This document shows positions 49,849 through 61,436 of a stretch of DNA of 64,000 nucleotides, piece after piece. Location: contig NZ_CP019789.1 of assembly GCF_002022685.1 (NCBI RefSeq), positions 1,116,001 through 1,180,000 of the forward strand. The letters are read 5' to 3'. The notes under the pieces are model-generated. The model had not been told where the DNA came from and did not search any database. It was given only the letters and a program-made list of their open reading frames with translations. This stretch comes from Bartonella schoenbuchensis R1. GTDB taxonomy: Bacteria > Pseudomonadota > Alphaproteobacteria > Rhizobiales > Rhizobiaceae. The position numbers and the translations under genes are program-made. Every line of letters starts with the position of its first letter. The first letter of the stretch is position 1.

Positions 49849-51293
49849 ATTTTTCAGTTTATTACCAATATCTGCGCACGTTTTGCATTAGTCATGGGAG
49901 CAGCAATGCTTTTACCTGCTCTTGCAGATTTGCGTGATGGAAACCACAATTGGGCAGCTTTTCTTTACTCTTGTGTTATAACTACCATGCTAGCAACGCT
50001 GATTCTTTTAGCTACCAGAGGTGCTAGCTGCCGTTTTTCAGCGCGCCTTGGTTTCACACTGACTCTTTGCCTTTGGTTAACAGGTAGTATAGTGGGGCCC
50101 TCCCTCTGTATCTTTCCCCTCTACCAATTTCCTTAGCAGGAGCAATTTTTGAATCTGTTTCTGGAATTACAACAACAGGTTCCACTGTAATCACAGGTCT
50201 TGATAATCTCTCACGAAGCATTTTGCTATGGCGTTCTCTCATCTGCTGGATAGGAGGTATTGGTTTTATTGGTTTAGCTTTATTGCTTTTGCCTTCGCTT
50301 CGTGTTGGGGGAGTACAACTTTTTCACATGGAATCATCAGATAAATCCGAAAAAATATTGCCTCGTATTAATCAAATCGCTAATGGAATTATCATTGCCT
50401 ATATTGGACTAACGCTTGCTTGCATGCTCTCTTATTTTGCTGCTGGCATGACCTTATTTGATGCCATCAACCATGCAATGAGTACGATAGCAACTGCCGG
50501 GTTCTCAACCCACGATGCCTCATTTGGTTATTTTTCTGATAAGCCAGCCATCCTGATTGTTTCAACAATTTTCATGTTGCTTTCTGCTTTACCCTTTGTA
50601 CTTTATGTAAAACTAGTGCTTCCTGGCCAATCAAAACGCTCTATTGATCCACAAGTTATCGTTTTCCTAAATATTGTTTTCTTTTTCAGCTTTGCTTTAG
50701 CTGTGTGGTTACGATCTCAGGATCATCTTACCTTTCATTGGGCTTTTCTTGATGTGATTTTTCACTTTGTATCTATTATCAGCACCACCGGCTACAGTGC
50801 TGAAAATTATCAACTTTGGGGACCTTTTGCTTTTGGTGTTTTTTTCATTGTTTCTTTTACAGGTGGGTGCGCTGGTTCTACCTCTGGTGGTATAAAAATC
50901 AACCGCTTAATTATTCTTTGGCGCATTGCACAAACAAATATGGCAAAACTTCTTTCCCCTAATGCAGTTGTAAAAGTTCGCTATGATCATTCGAATATAT
51001 CTAATGATATTGCTCAATCCGTTTTGCTTTTTGTATGCCTGTATATGTTTTGTCTTCTTATCGGCACTACACTTTTACTCACCACCGGGCTTGATTTCAC
51101 TTCTGCTTTTACAGGCGTTTTAACGGCACTTTCAAATATCGGCCCAGGTTTTGGAGAAATTATTGGTCCTTCTGGTAATTTTATGACGATTAATGATAAC
51201 GCTTTATGGATTTTGAGCTTTCTTATGCTAGCCGGTCGCCTCGAAATTATAACTATATTTGTATTTTTTATCCCTACTTTTTGGCGTGAGTAG
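49849..51293 (+). CDS. TrkH-family potassium uptake protein, frameshifted
   Basis: The frames 49894-50136 and 50223-51293 make one membrane protein of about 480 residues if one base is added at the G4 run 50094-50097. The join is GSIVGALPLYLSPLPISLAG, then FESVSGITTTGSTVITGL, the first selectivity-filter loop. Further filter loops are STIATAGFSTHDASFG, SIISTTGYSAENY and ALSNIGPGFGEIIG. It is the pore of Trk-type potassium uptake and would need TrkA for control. The start is unclear. The first ATG is at 49894, but the frame is open further upstream and an ATT at 49849 sits seven bases after AGGA. Confidence 0.85.
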
Positions 51294-52091
51294 TTTTTAT
51301 GCTTAACGCTTAATTTTGTAATAAAAGAAACTCACAAGCAAAACAAAAAGATAAATAACACACACGTTAAGACTAAGCTTCAGTCCAATTGATTGGAAAA
51401 TCCTTAAAGAACCTCAAATGGATAGCTACATTAGTAATGTTAAGCTTAACATTAGCTATAATTTCTGCTTCATCTGGCTAAGATACATTTGTCAACAAGC
51501 AAGGTAATGTTATTAAAAACAACCAAACATTGAGTACAACACTTCTTATATTGACTAAGATTTGTGATATCCCTGCTTTGCAGGTCTTTTCTATCAGCCC
51601 AAAGCTGATCTGCATTACTTCTTTGTTATGACTTATAAATGGCTACCAGTTCATCAACATAGGAAAGTTTTGGTAAATCTGATTTTTTCTATATTACGTT
51701 ACATTTAATATCAAAAATTTTTACAGCTTTGTTATTTAACAACTTATTTCTATTTCTAGTATTGAATCAATACAAAAAGCTTTAACAACCTGCATTTCGA
51801 AAGAAGAACTATCCTATACCCTTAAATGGAACACTGTAGAAAAAATAACAGTTTTTTAAAATTCACTGACAGTAATGTAACAAAACAAAAATCTGAAATA
51901 ATTATTGTTAACTATACTCCGCCCAACAAGAATTTAATACTTTACCTCAATGCAACTCCTCTTGATATGGACAATCAATTAAGTTCTAGTGAACATATTT
52001 GGTATCATTTTGCAAAACGGTATACGACATTTCTTTCAAGAAATCCGTTTTCTCTCTTCAAAATAATTACTCTAAAGACCTTGAAGTATAT
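51294..52091. other. About 800 bases without a supported gene
   Basis: Short broken frames, including one of 89 residues at 51826-52095, lack ribosome sites and recognisable motifs. A fragment near 51410-51480 looks like a decayed signal peptide. This may be the remains of a gene, but I cannot identify it. Confidence 0.35.
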
Positions 52092-53150
52092 TTAGAATGT
52101 TTTTCCCTCAAACATCATCTCATAAACACTCCCAATTGCAGCAGCTTCCCTTTCTAAAGGAAAATGAGTGCAAACATGAGTTAAAGCCTTTTTCCCTGTA
52201 GCCAATGTTTTTTCTAAATCAGCAAAATAAGGTTCAATTGCGGCAGTTAAAGCTAATCCATCTCCTGCTTTAACAACTGTTCCTGTTCCTTCTACTACTA
52301 ATTCTTCATAAACACCTGCATCACTGGTTACTACAGCTGTTTGCGATGCCATCGCCTCTAGTGGTGTTAAACCAAAACCTTCCGCACGAGAAGGTGCTAC
52401 ATAAAGCGATAGACGACGGTACCATAAAGCTATATCTAATACTTCACCAAGAATAATAATGCGATCATTCAAACCAGCATGAGCGATCTTTTGACGTAAT
52501 TTTTTTTCAAAATTATAATGTTGTGTTGTAGTACGACCAGCGATAATTGCTGTCCAATCAGGATAGTGTGGCAATAATTTTAACATTGCATCCACAAATA
52601 AATCAGTACCCTTTAAATAGCGCACACGCCCAAAACACCCTACTGCATATTTTCCTGGTAGCCCTGTTGCTACAAAGCAATCACTAACAGTTTTTGGTGG
52701 TAAAAAACGCTCAAGGTCCACCCCATGCATAATAACTTGATAAGGAACTTCTAGATAAGTTCCAGTGCGCGCACTGGTAGCAATAACTTTATCCATGCGA
52801 CGAATTAACCATTTCGTAAAAGGCTTATGCTGACGCTGAGATGCCGACGTAAAAATGAGTTTAAGCTTCATACGCAAAACATCGCGAAAAAAGATACCAC
52901 AGAGCATCTCAATATTGCGTCGTGCATGCCAGATACGAAATGGCTTGCTTACTGGATTTTTCCAAAGCCCAAAAAGATCTCTAAAAGAAAGAGCTGGCAA
53001 ACTTTGCGGCAATCCCCATCCCAAAGTAGATATACGTATCCCCTGTTTTCGTTGCAATGGAATAAGTTGAATAATTGTAGACGTTACCCCTGACATACGT
53101 TTTTTAAAATGAGGAACAATAATATCAGTCTCTTTCAAAGACACATACAT
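52092..53150 (-). CDS. Glycosyltransferase family 4, LpcC-like (LPS core)
   Basis: The 352-residue protein has a GT-B fold. The N-terminal segment VPHFKKRMSGVTSTIIQLIP is typical of rhizobial LpcC mannosyltransferases. The C-terminal donor-site motif is SRAEGFGLTPLEAMASQTAV. LpcC transfers mannose to Kdo of the LPS inner core. The gene starts five bases after greA and probably forms an operon with it. Confidence 0.83.
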   Translation of the reverse strand: MYVSLKETDIIVPHFKKRMSGVTSTIIQLIPLQRKQGIRISTLGWGLPQSLPALSFRDLFGLWKNPVSKPFRIWHARRNIEMLCGIFFRDVLRMKLKLIFTSASQRQHKPFTKWLIRRMDKVIATSARTGTYLEVPYQVIMHGVDLERFLPPKTVSDCFVATGLPGKYAVGCFGRVRYLKGTDLFVDAMLKLLPHYPDWTAIIAGRTTTQHYNFEKKLRQKIAHAGLNDRIIILGEVLDIALWYRRLSLYVAPSRAEGFGLTPLEAMASQTAVVTSDAGVYEELVVEGTGTVVKAGDGLALTAAIEPYFADLEKTLATGKKALTHVCTHFPLEREAAAIGSVYEMMFEGKTF

Positions 53151-53155
53151 AAAAT

Positions 53156-53629
53156 TTAGATATATTGAATCTTAATAATTTCATAATTATGCGCTCCACC
53201 TGGAGCATTGACTTCAATAACATCCCCCTCTTGCTTACCAATAAGTGCACGTGCAATAGGTGAAGAAATAGAAATTTTACCAGTTTTCACATCAGCTTCT
53301 TGATCACCAACGATCTGGTAAACCTTTTTTTCTTCAGTATCTTCATTCAAAAGTTTTATAGTAGCCCCAAATTTAATTCTATCACCTGAAAGGCGAGAAA
53401 CATCTATAACTTCTGCTCGTGCAATGTAATCTTCAAGTTCGTTTATACGCCCTTCATTATGACTTTGCGCTTCCTTAGCGGCGTGATATTCAGCATTTTC
53501 CGACAGATCACCATGCGCACGTGCTTCAGAAATTGCTTCAATAATCCGTGGACGTTCCTGCTGTTGGCGCCAACGCAACTCTTCTTTGAGATTTTCAAAA
53601 CCGGTTGTAGTCATTGGAACTTTTTCCAT
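53156..53629 (-). CDS. greA: Transcription elongation factor GreA
   Basis: The 157-residue protein has an N-terminal coiled coil with the active acidic tip ([20 protein letters not shown]) and a C-terminal FKBP-like domain ([20 protein letters not shown]). It restarts backtracked RNA polymerase by stimulating transcript cleavage. A stem-loop at 53681-53700 lies in its leader. Confidence 0.96.
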   Translation of the reverse strand: MEKVPMTTTGFENLKEELRWRQQQERPRIIEAISEARAHGDLSENAEYHAAKEAQSHNEGRINELEDYIARAEVIDVSRLSGDRIKFGATIKLLNEDTEEKKVYQIVGDQEADVKTGKISISSPIARALIGKQEGDVIEVNAPGGAHNYEIIKIQYI

Positions 53630-53959
53630 GATCCGTCCCTTTCTTTTACACAGAAGGCCTTATAAAAATACAAAAACGGCTTCCAAAATTGCTTTTGGAA
53701 CCCGAGCATTACAACTTTCTTATTATATAGGACAAAAACCTCGTTTTCCATATAAAAAAATAAAAACAATAAATAGCATATTGGGATTCTTTTCGATAAA
53801 TTTACATTTTCGGCTTAAATACTCACCCATAACACCTATAATGATAGGACACTTCAAAGGAACAATTATATTTTTCTATCTTATCATTAACTTAAACAAA
53901 AAAGACATTATGTAAAACTAAGAAGAATGGAACTATATAAAAATCCTATGAGGTCAATA

Positions 53960-54271
53960 ATGAAAAAAATGATTGTTTTTTTTGTGTTCGGCTTTTTTTT
54001 CCTGACCACAACCGCAAGCCAAGCCACAAACGCAATTGTAACAAGAAATCTTAATCTTAGAGCAGGACCAAGTATTCATTACGCACTTCGAGGTTTCATT
54101 CCTGCAGGACACTTAATAACCGTCTATAGCTGTAGAAATAACTGGTGCCAAATTAATTATGACTCACGAACCGGTTGGGTATCATCTCGTTATTTATCAT
54201 TTAAAAATGGAAATGAGCTCTATTATACATATACGATACCATCATCTTCAACTACCTACCATCATTATTGA
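53960..54271 (+). CDS. Small secreted SH3-domain protein
   Basis: The protein has 103 residues from the ATG at 53960, with TGAGGT upstream. A signal peptide (MIVFFVFGFFFLTTTASQAT) is followed by one bacterial SH3 domain: VTRNLNLRAGPSIHYALRGF, then a Cys-containing VYSCRNNWCQINYDSRTGWV. Such domains bind cell-wall or host ligands. The two cysteines could form a disulphide. The exact role is unknown. Confidence 0.82.
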   Translation: MKKMIVFFVFGFFFLTTTASQATNAIVTRNLNLRAGPSIHYALRGFIPAGHLITVYSCRNNWCQINYDSRTGWVSSRYLSFKNGNELYYTYTIPSSSTTYHHY

Positions 54272-54592
54272 TAACAGTTGAGTGAATTTAAAAATCCCAA
54301 CACCGTACATTTTTACCATTCATCCCACTTTAATGGCTATACTGGTCTAATTTTTCTAAGCTAACTACATTTCTATCAAAGACAATAGCTATTAGTTAAG
54401 TAGCGTAATCATAAAAAACTACATAAAACTATCACCCACAACAAATAAACAATAGGTACAAGCAACTCTAGTGTTATCAAACTAAAAGTGCTAAAAACCT
54501 CTCCATAATTAGGTAGAATGCAAAGCTGATGATAACATTAAAGCCTTTTTTACCTTATCTCTTACGATAAAAACCCATAAAATGTTTCTATA
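54272..54592. other. 321-base spacer before uvrB
   Basis: I see no gene. It should carry the uvrB promoter; no LexA-type box was recognised by eye. Confidence 0.35.
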
Positions 54593-57160
54593 ATGTCGTA
54601 CCAAAAACCTAAAAGACCTGCCCCGAAATCTAATAAAACATCCTGTAAGATAAAAACAGGCCATACTGCAATTGCTAAACAACCTTCTGTTACTAGTTCT
54701 AACCCAGTAATAGAGTCTGATATTTCCTTTAAAGCTGCAAGTGATTTTACATCTCACAATGCAACAAAAACTGGTGTTACAGCAACAGTTGAAGCTCTTT
54801 CTACGCTTATTGCTTCGGACAATCCCCTTTTTAAAAATGGTACAGTATGGACACCTCATCGCCCCATTCGCCCTGAAAAATCTGAAGGTGGAATTCCATT
54901 CCAAATAAACACACCTTTTGAACCTGCAGGAGATCAACCAGCAGCAATTAAAGCTTTGGTTGAGGGCGTTGAGCGAAATGAGCGTACTCAAGTACTTTTA
55001 GGCATTACCGGTTCAGGAAAAACTTACACAATGGCTAAAATTATTGAAGAAACACAACGCCCTGCTCTAATTCTGGCGCCAAATAAAACTTTAGCTGCGC
55101 AACTTTATGGAGAATTCAAAAGCTTCTTTCCCAAAAATGCTGTCGAATATTTTGTTTCTTATTATGATTATTACCAACCAGAAGCCTATGTTGCACGCTC
55201 TGACACTTATATCGAAAAAGAATCTTCTATTAATGAACAAATTGATCGTATGCGCCACGCTGCAACACGTGCTGTACTTGAACGCGATGATGTCATTATC
55301 GTTGCATCTGTATCCTGTATCTATGGAATTGGTTCAGTAGAAACTTACACCGCCATGACCTTTCAAATGCAAAAAGGTGATAAGTTAAATCAACGGCAAT
55401 TATTAGCTGATTTAGTTACTCAACAATATCGTCGACAAGATATAAATTTTACGCGCGGTTCTTTTCGTGTGAGAGGTGATACGATCGAAATATTTCCTTC
55501 TCACCTTGAAGATCGTGCTTGGAGGATCTCACTATTTGGTGATGAAATTGAAACAATTACTGAATTTGATCCTTTAACAGGACAAAAAACGGGGGATCTT
55601 CAATCTATTAAAATTTATGCAAATTCACACTATGTCACACCACGACCAACATTAAATCAAGCAATAAAAGCAATCAAAATGGAATTAGCCCAACGCCTTG
55701 ATGAATTAAATTCTGTTGGTCGCCTTTTAGAAGCGCAACGTTTAGAACAGCGCACAATATTTGATCTAGAAATGTTAGAGACGACTGGTTCTTGTTCTGG
55801 AATTGAAAATTACTCCCGCTATCTAACGGGCCGTAATCCTGGTGAACCACCCCCAACCATGTTCGAATATATTCCCAACAATGCTCTTATTTTTATTGAT
55901 GAAAGCCATGTAACTATCCCCCAAATTGGTGGGATGTATCGGGGTGACTTTCGAAGAAAAGCAACCCTGGCTGAATATGGATTTCGCCTACCCTCTTGTA
56001 TGGACAACCGTCCTTTACGCTTTGAGGAATGGGATGCTATGCGCCCACAAACAATTGCCGTTTCTGCAACACCTGGACGTTGGGAAATAGAACAAACATG
56101 CGGCGTTTTTGTCGAACAAATCATTCGTCCAACAGGGCTCATTGACCCACTAACACAAGTGCGCCCAGCACGCATACAAGTCGATGACGTTATGAATGAA
56201 ATTCGCAAAACAATTAAAAAAGGCTATCGTACATTAGTAACTGTTCTAACCAAACGTATGGCTGAAGATTTGACAGAATATCTCCATGAACACAACATTC
56301 GTGTACGCTATATGCATTCTGACATTGATACATTAGAGCGTATTGAAATTCTTCGTGACCTACGACTTGGTACTTTTGATGTTTTAATTGGCATTAACTT
56401 ACTGCGAGAAGGATTAGACATTCCAGAATGCGGCTTTGTTGCCATTTTAGATGCTGACAAAGAAGGATTTTTACGCTCAGAAACCTCTCTTATTCAAACA
56501 ATTGGGCGAGCTGCGCGTAATGTAGATGGCCATGTTATTCTTTATGCGGATACAATCACCAACTCCATAGAACGAGCATTGCAAGAAACAACACGACGCC
56601 GACAAAAACAAATAGCCTATAATGAAGAGCACCATATCACCCCTACCAGTATCCAAAAAAATATCGGTGATGTCCTCAATTCAGTTTACGAAAATAATCA
56701 TCATGCAGATATTCCTGATTTTATCGCACAAAATAATAAAGTTGATAATAATTTAGCCAACCATATTCAGCATCTCGAAAAATCAATGCGTGAAGCGGCT
56801 GCCAATCTTAACTTTGAAGAAGCAGCTCGACTTCGTGATGAAATCAAACGGCTACAGAAAATAGAATTAACAATTGCTGATGACCCCTTAACACATGATA
56901 ATAGTGAACATTCCACTAATGAGGCCACGATACAATCAAGCCTTTTCTCCAAACCTGATCTTGACCATATGGGCCCTACTATGGATGTCGGTCTTTTAGA
57001 AAAGCATCCAATAGAAAAAAAGCTGCATAAAAAAGCTCTTGATAAGAAAGTAATAAAGGAAGCTAAAGTCTCTTCAACTGCTAGTATTTCTAAAAATGAC
57101 TCTCATACAACTAGAAAACGGAAACGCTTTACAAAAAATGGTCTTCCAAAACATCAGTAA
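54593..57160 (+). CDS. uvrB: Excinuclease ABC subunit UvrB
   Basis: The 855-residue protein is longer than E. coli UvrB (673) because of an N-terminal extension of about 95 residues and a charged C-terminal tail of about 80. The core is complete: Walker [16 protein letters not shown], the beta-hairpin region [38 protein letters not shown], helicase motifs [20 protein letters not shown] and QTIGRAARN, and a UVR domain ([18 protein letters not shown]) for UvrA/UvrC contact. It verifies DNA damage in nucleotide excision repair. Confidence 0.96.
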   Translation: MSYQKPKRPAPKSNKTSCKIKTGHTAIAKQPSVTSSNPVIESDISFKAASDFTSHNATKTGVTATVEALSTLIASDNPLFKNGTVWTPHRPIRPEKSEGGIPFQINTPFEPAGDQPAAIKALVEGVERNERTQVLLGITGSGKTYTMAKIIEETQRPALILAPNKTLAAQLYGEFKSFFPKNAVEYFVSYYDYYQPEAYVARSDTYIEKESSINEQIDRMRHAATRAVLERDDVIIVASVSCIYGIGSVETYTAMTFQMQKGDKLNQRQLLADLVTQQYRRQDINFTRGSFRVRGDTIEIFPSHLEDRAWRISLFGDEIETITEFDPLTGQKTGDLQSIKIYANSHYVTPRPTLNQAIKAIKMELAQRLDELNSVGRLLEAQRLEQRTIFDLEMLETTGSCSGIENYSRYLTGRNPGEPPPTMFEYIPNNALIFIDESHVTIPQIGGMYRGDFRRKATLAEYGFRLPSCMDNRPLRFEEWDAMRPQTIAVSATPGRWEIEQTCGVFVEQIIRPTGLIDPLTQVRPARIQVDDVMNEIRKTIKKGYRTLVTVLTKRMAEDLTEYLHEHNIRVRYMHSDIDTLERIEILRDLRLGTFDVLIGINLLREGLDIPECGFVAILDADKEGFLRSETSLIQTIGRAARNVDGHVILYADTITNSIERALQETTRRRQKQIAYNEEHHITPTSIQKNIGDVLNSVYENNHHADIPDFIAQNNKVDNNLANHIQHLEKSMREAAANLNFEEAARLRDEIKRLQKIELTIADDPLTHDNSEHSTNEATIQSSLFSKPDLDHMGPTMDVGLLEKHPIEKKLHKKALDKKVIKEAKVSSTASISKNDSHTTRKRKRFTKNGLPKHQ

Positions 57161-57905
57161 GCGCTAAATCCATAATCAAAAAATTGTATTTTTTTGTTTT
57201 TATAATTCATAGTAAAATAAAAAGACTTAATCTTTTAAAACCATTTTAAAATGAAAAAATGATATAAGAAGGTGGATTGTGCGAATAAAATTTTTTCAAA
57301 TATCTTTTGCTTTAAAAAACTTATCAACTTTTGATGAGTTATAAATATCACAAAATGATAAAAGAACTATTTCCCAATTTTGAAATAAGCAAAAAACCAA
57401 TCAAGAGAGAGCTTTTCATATATCAAAAGCTACCTTAATATACTAATTTATATAGTATAGGGCATAGTTTTTATTGCCTATCGTTTAAAAAGCAATGACA
57501 TAAAAACACTCTATACCTTAAACAGACAAGTAAAGTTTTAAAACAATAATAAGGGTTTTAATTTTATTAACTTTAATAATATTAGCATTGATATTTTTAT
57601 TACATTACTCTTGTCTAAGAGTCAGACATTTCTAGATTATATGATGTACAAAGTATATTCGATATAAAGTTTGACTACTGTAGTAAAAAATAAAACTTCA
57701 AATACTGACGTTTTATGTGTTAATTTAATATAATATGTTCTGTGTAATCAGATTTTTAGCATAATGTTATTTTGTTATTTTATAATTTATTCTCAACTAA
57801 ATGGCTTCTTTATTCGTTCTATTAAAAAATTAAAAACCGTTCAGGTTACATTCAGCTTAATGCATATAAAGTATGAATAATATAAATTCATAAAGGGAGT
57901 ATGTT
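57161..57905. other. 745-base AT-rich spacer, no gene seen
   Basis: Very AT-rich with no recognisable coding frame or RNA gene. The last part (about 57840-57905) should hold the promoter of the BA14K-family gene. Confidence 0.4.
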
Positions 57906-58481
57906 ATGAACAAATTGACTAAATTAGTAGTATTATCAGCAATATCAACTGCAACCATCTCCACACCATTAACCGCAGCATCTGCTCGTAATGATTATGT
58001 GTACGTTCAGCACAATGTAAACAGCATCCCTCAACACCACACTCAATATCATCGCGAGCAGCAGCATATTCATCACAAAAATCCAACACGTTACTCTTAT
58101 CATTACGAACACACTACACAAAACCATGTTCATCAATATCATGTGAATCGTCCTAATAACACAAATGATGCTTTAGCAGCAGGTGTTCTAGGCCTTGCTA
58201 CAGGTGCAATTCTTGGCAATGTTTTAACAAAACCTGCGCAGCCACAAATTATCTATCAAGCCCCATACCCTCAAAATCAGGTGATCTATCAAGAAATACC
58301 CCAATCTCAAGTAATTTACCAAGTGCATCCACCAGTAACCTATAACCCCGCCTACCAACAACCATGGACATCACAATGGCTTCAATATTGTACAAAAAAA
58401 TACCGCTCATTTAATCCTAGAACCGGTACCTTTCGTGGTTACGACGGTTTAGACCATTTCTGTCATGCTCCATTACAATAA
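57906..58481 (+). CDS. BA14K-family secreted protein, His-rich
   Basis: The protein has 191 residues with AAAGGGAG upstream. It has a signal peptide (SAISTATISTPLTAASA), a His/Gln/Tyr-rich middle, a glycine-rich hydrophobic helix (LAAGVLGLATGAILGNVL), Pro/Tyr-rich repeats with QVIYQ, and the BA14K C-terminal motif WLQYCTKKYRSFNPRTGTFR followed by GYDGLDHFC. The family includes the immunoreactive Brucella 14-kDa protein with lectin-like properties. The histidine-rich part may bind metal, which is inference. Confidence 0.85.
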   Translation: MNKLTKLVVLSAISTATISTPLTAASARNDYVYVQHNVNSIPQHHTQYHREQQHIHHKNPTRYSYHYEHTTQNHVHQYHVNRPNNTNDALAAGVLGLATGAILGNVLTKPAQPQIIYQAPYPQNQVIYQEIPQSQVIYQVHPPVTYNPAYQQPWTSQWLQYCTKKYRSFNPRTGTFRGYDGLDHFCHAPLQ

Positions 58482-58500
58482 CCTTAAGTAATACTGAAAA

Positions 58501-58522
58501 AACCTCGTTTAAAAGCGGGGTT
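58501..58522. terminator. Terminator between convergent genes
   Basis: AACCTCG/CGGGGTT forms a stem around TTTAAAAG with A residues before and T residues after, so it could work in both directions for the BA14K gene and the MBL gene. Confidence 0.75.
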
Positions 58523-58537
58523 TTCATATATTTGCCA

Positions 58538-59182
58538 TTAAATTCCTTGAAGAAAAGAATTGAAGCGGCGTTCATAACCTATTGTGCTTCCTGATCCATG
58601 ACCAGAAATAAAGCTGACATCATCACCTAAGGGTAAAACTTTTTCTTTAATGGATGTCATCAATGCCTCATGAGAAGATAATGGGAAATCAGTACGTCCA
58701 ATAGAACCACGAAAGAGAACATCACCCACTAAAGCCAAGCGCTCTTTTTTATTGAAATAAATAACATGCCCAGGGGTGTGACCAGGGATATGCAAAACAT
58801 CAAACACATGTCCAGCACAATCAAGGCTATCACCATCTTCCAACCATTGATCAGGCACACAAATACGCACATCAGCCATGCGATAGACTTTTGCTCTTTC
58901 GATCACGTCTTCCATAATTGGTTTATCACCACGATGTGAACCAATGATTTTAACATTAAGTTCCTCTTTAGCTTGCATCGCTGCTCCTACATGATCAACA
59001 TGACCATGTGTTATCCAAATAGCTTCAATGCTAACACTTATTTCTTGAATTGTTGCTTGGATTTTAGGCCAGTCACCACCTGGATCAACTAAAACCCCCT
59101 TTTTACTTTTACTATCAAAAAGCAAAGTACAATTTTGTTGGAAAGATGTAACTGGAATAATATGTGCGCTCAGATTACTCAT
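58538..59182 (-). CDS. MBL-fold metallo-hydrolase (glyoxalase II-like)
   Basis: The 214-residue protein has the metal-binding signature THGHVDHVGAA, a later His in HIPGHTPGHVIYF, an Asp in LALVGDVLFRGSIGRTDFP and a C-terminal FISGHGSGSTIGYERRFN. It resembles the YcbL-type hydroxyacylglutathione hydrolase-like group. The substrate is not proven by sequence. Confidence 0.9.
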   Translation of the reverse strand: MSNLSAHIIPVTSFQQNCTLLFDSKSKKGVLVDPGGDWPKIQATIQEISVSIEAIWITHGHVDHVGAAMQAKEELNVKIIGSHRGDKPIMEDVIERAKVYRMADVRICVPDQWLEDGDSLDCAGHVFDVLHIPGHTPGHVIYFNKKERLALVGDVLFRGSIGRTDFPLSSHEALMTSIKEKVLPLGDDVSFISGHGSGSTIGYERRFNSFLQGI

Positions 59183-59325
59183 AGTACCCCTTTTAAAGAA
59201 ATATTTATCAATTAAATAACAGTTTCATACATTTATAAAATCAAAAATTGCGTGCTCGACAGCTTGATGCAACTTATGTAGACTGGATCTTATTGGAAAC
59301 TGGATTTTCGTCAAGGTTTTAAATA

Positions 59326-60029
59326 ATGACCGACCATGTTCACGTTTTATGTGATGATGCACCTCATCTCCTTGTTATTGATGATGACACGCGTATTCGT
59401 AGCCTCTTATCTCAATTTCTTATTAAAAACGGATTTCGTGTTTCAGTTTCTGCTAATGCTGATGAAGCCAGGCGTCAACTTGCAAGCCTAGATTTTGACC
59501 TTCTCATTGTTGATGTTATGATGCCTGGTGAAAATGGCATTGATCTTACCCTTTCATTACGCCAAACAAAAATGTCCCCATCTTAATGTTAACGGCTTTA
59601 TCAGAAACAGATAATCGTATCCATGGGTTAGAAGCAGGAGCAGATGATTATCTATCCAAGCCATTTAATCCTCGTGAACTTTTACTTCGCATTAATGCCA
59701 TTTTACGGCGTGGTTTCTCACCTAACCAGTCCAAAATCGAACAAATTGTTTTTGGGCCTTATATGTTTTCAATTTCACGACGTGAACTGAAAAAAGGGGG
59801 AGAAGTCATCAAACTAACAGATAAAGAACAAGAAATGATGGTTATTTTTGCCGAACATGCAGGTAATACAATTCCACGTCATAAATTCGCAACAGGTGAT
59901 AGCGAGATAAGTGAACGTGCTATTGACGTACAAATTAATCGTTTACGTCGCAAAATCGAAAAAGACCCAGCAACCCCTATATGGCTTCAAACTGTGCGAG
60001 GGGTCGGTTATAAACTCTCAATTGAATAG
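59326..60029 (+). CDS. OmpR-family response regulator, frameshifted
   Basis: Two frames (59326-59586 and 59586-60029) become one 234-residue regulator when one base is added to the A5 run at 59568-59572. The join is QTKNVPILMLTALSETDNRI. The receiver has DDD near the start, the phospho-Asp in DLLIVDVMMPGENG, Thr in LMLTA and Lys in YLSKPFNP. The C-terminal winged helix includes IKLTDKEQEMMVIFAEHAGN and RLRRKIEKDPATPIWLQTVR. It is encoded 9 bases before its probable sensor kinase. Confidence 0.9.
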
Positions 60030-60038
60030 ACGTAAGTA

Positions 60039-61378
60039 ATGATTAAACTCGCAAGACAATTTGCTCAGTGGCTAACGAGGCAAATGCCTAAACGTCTTTA
60101 TGCCCGCTCTTTGATTATTATTATTGCTCCCATGGTGCTCTTGCAAACAGTAATTGCCTATGTCTTTATGGAGCGTCACTGGCAAATGGTAACTGAGCGT
60201 CTCTCAACTGCTATTGTCCACGATATCTCTGCCATTATTGATATAATTGAAACATATCCGCAACAACATAACTATGAAGATATCAAACGCATTGCACAGC
60301 AGCGTATGGGATTAAATATTTCTATCTTACCCCCTGATCCCCTGCCCCCTCCTGGTCCTAAACCATTTTTTGCAATTCTTGACTATTTTCTTAGTGAAGA
60401 AATCACTCATCAAATTAACCGCCCCTTCTGGATTGATACAGTAGGCGATTCTAATCTTGTCGAAATCCGTATCCGTCTTGATAACAGTATTTTGCGCGTC
60501 TTTGCTGTGCGCAGTCAAGCTTATGCTTCCAATACCGGTATCTTCTTAAGCTGGATGGTAGGAACGGCTCTTGTTTTATTACTGATAGCCATTTACTTCT
60601 TACGTAATCAAATCAAACCGATCCAACAACTTGCTGAAGCAGCTGAAAGTTTTGGACGGGGACGTCCCCTACCAAAAGATTTTCAACCACAAGGAGCTGA
60701 TGAGGTGCGCCGTGCTGGTATCGCCTTTCTACGCATGCGTGAACGCATTGAACGCCAAATTGATCAACGCACTATGATGCTTTCAGGTGTAAGCCATGAT
60801 TTAAGAACCATTCTTACACGTTTTAAGCTCCAACTAGCCTTAGCAAGTACAGACTTTGATATTAGCCCGCTCGAGCAAGACGTTAGCGACATGCAAAATA
60901 TGCTAGAAGATTATCTTGCTTTTGCACGTGGAGAAAACGGTGAAAATGTTAGTTCTCTTGATTTAAATGCCCTGATGCAAAAATTCTCTACCGAAGCTCA
61001 TCTTCATAAATGTCAATTCTCTTACACAATTGAAGGCCCTAAACAGATACAAGTACGCCCTCATGCTTTTACGCGTTTGATTAGCAACCTTGTGTCAAAT
61101 GCATTTCATTATGCAAACACCATCAAACTAACAGCTACATCCCAACAAGAATCGCTTATTATTATTATTGATGATAATGGACCGGGCATTCATAAAAACA
61201 TGCGTACAGAAGTATTTAAACCATTTTTTAGACTTGATAAAGCGCGTAATCAAGATGCAAGTGGAACAGGTCTTGGTCTTGCCATTGCCCAAGATATTGC
61301 GCGTAGCCACGGGGGAATATTCAATTAGACGACAGCCCATTAGGAGGCTTGCGTGCTATTATTGACATTCCCCTATAA
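60039..61378 (+). CDS. EnvZ-like sensor histidine kinase, frameshifted at the C-terminus
   Basis: Two membrane helices (near residues 20-42 and 160-185) flank a periplasmic sensor. A HAMP domain and the H box GVSHDLRTILTRFKLQLALA follow; here Ile replaces the usual Pro after RT. The N box is RLISNLVSNAFHYA, then IIIDDNGPGIHKNM and SGTGLGLAIAQDIARSHGG. The open frame stops at 61328. Adding one base to the G5 run at 61311-61315 continues NIQLDDSPLGGLRAIIDIPL to a stop at 61378, for 446 residues. It phosphorylates the adjacent OmpR-type regulator. The signal is unknown. Confidence 0.9.
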
Positions 61379-61436
61379 AATATACAAAAAAAACTTTGAT
61401 CAAGAATTAATCAGAAAATAAATTTATTGAATGATT

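Noticed and set aside
51826..52095. 89-residue rightward frame before the lpcC-like gene
   Set aside because: No start signal or recognisable family; it lies in a stretch that looks decayed.
57161..57905. Possible small RNA in the long AT-rich spacer
   Set aside because: No hairpin with a clear T run or conserved promoter was found, so there is no support beyond the lack of genes.
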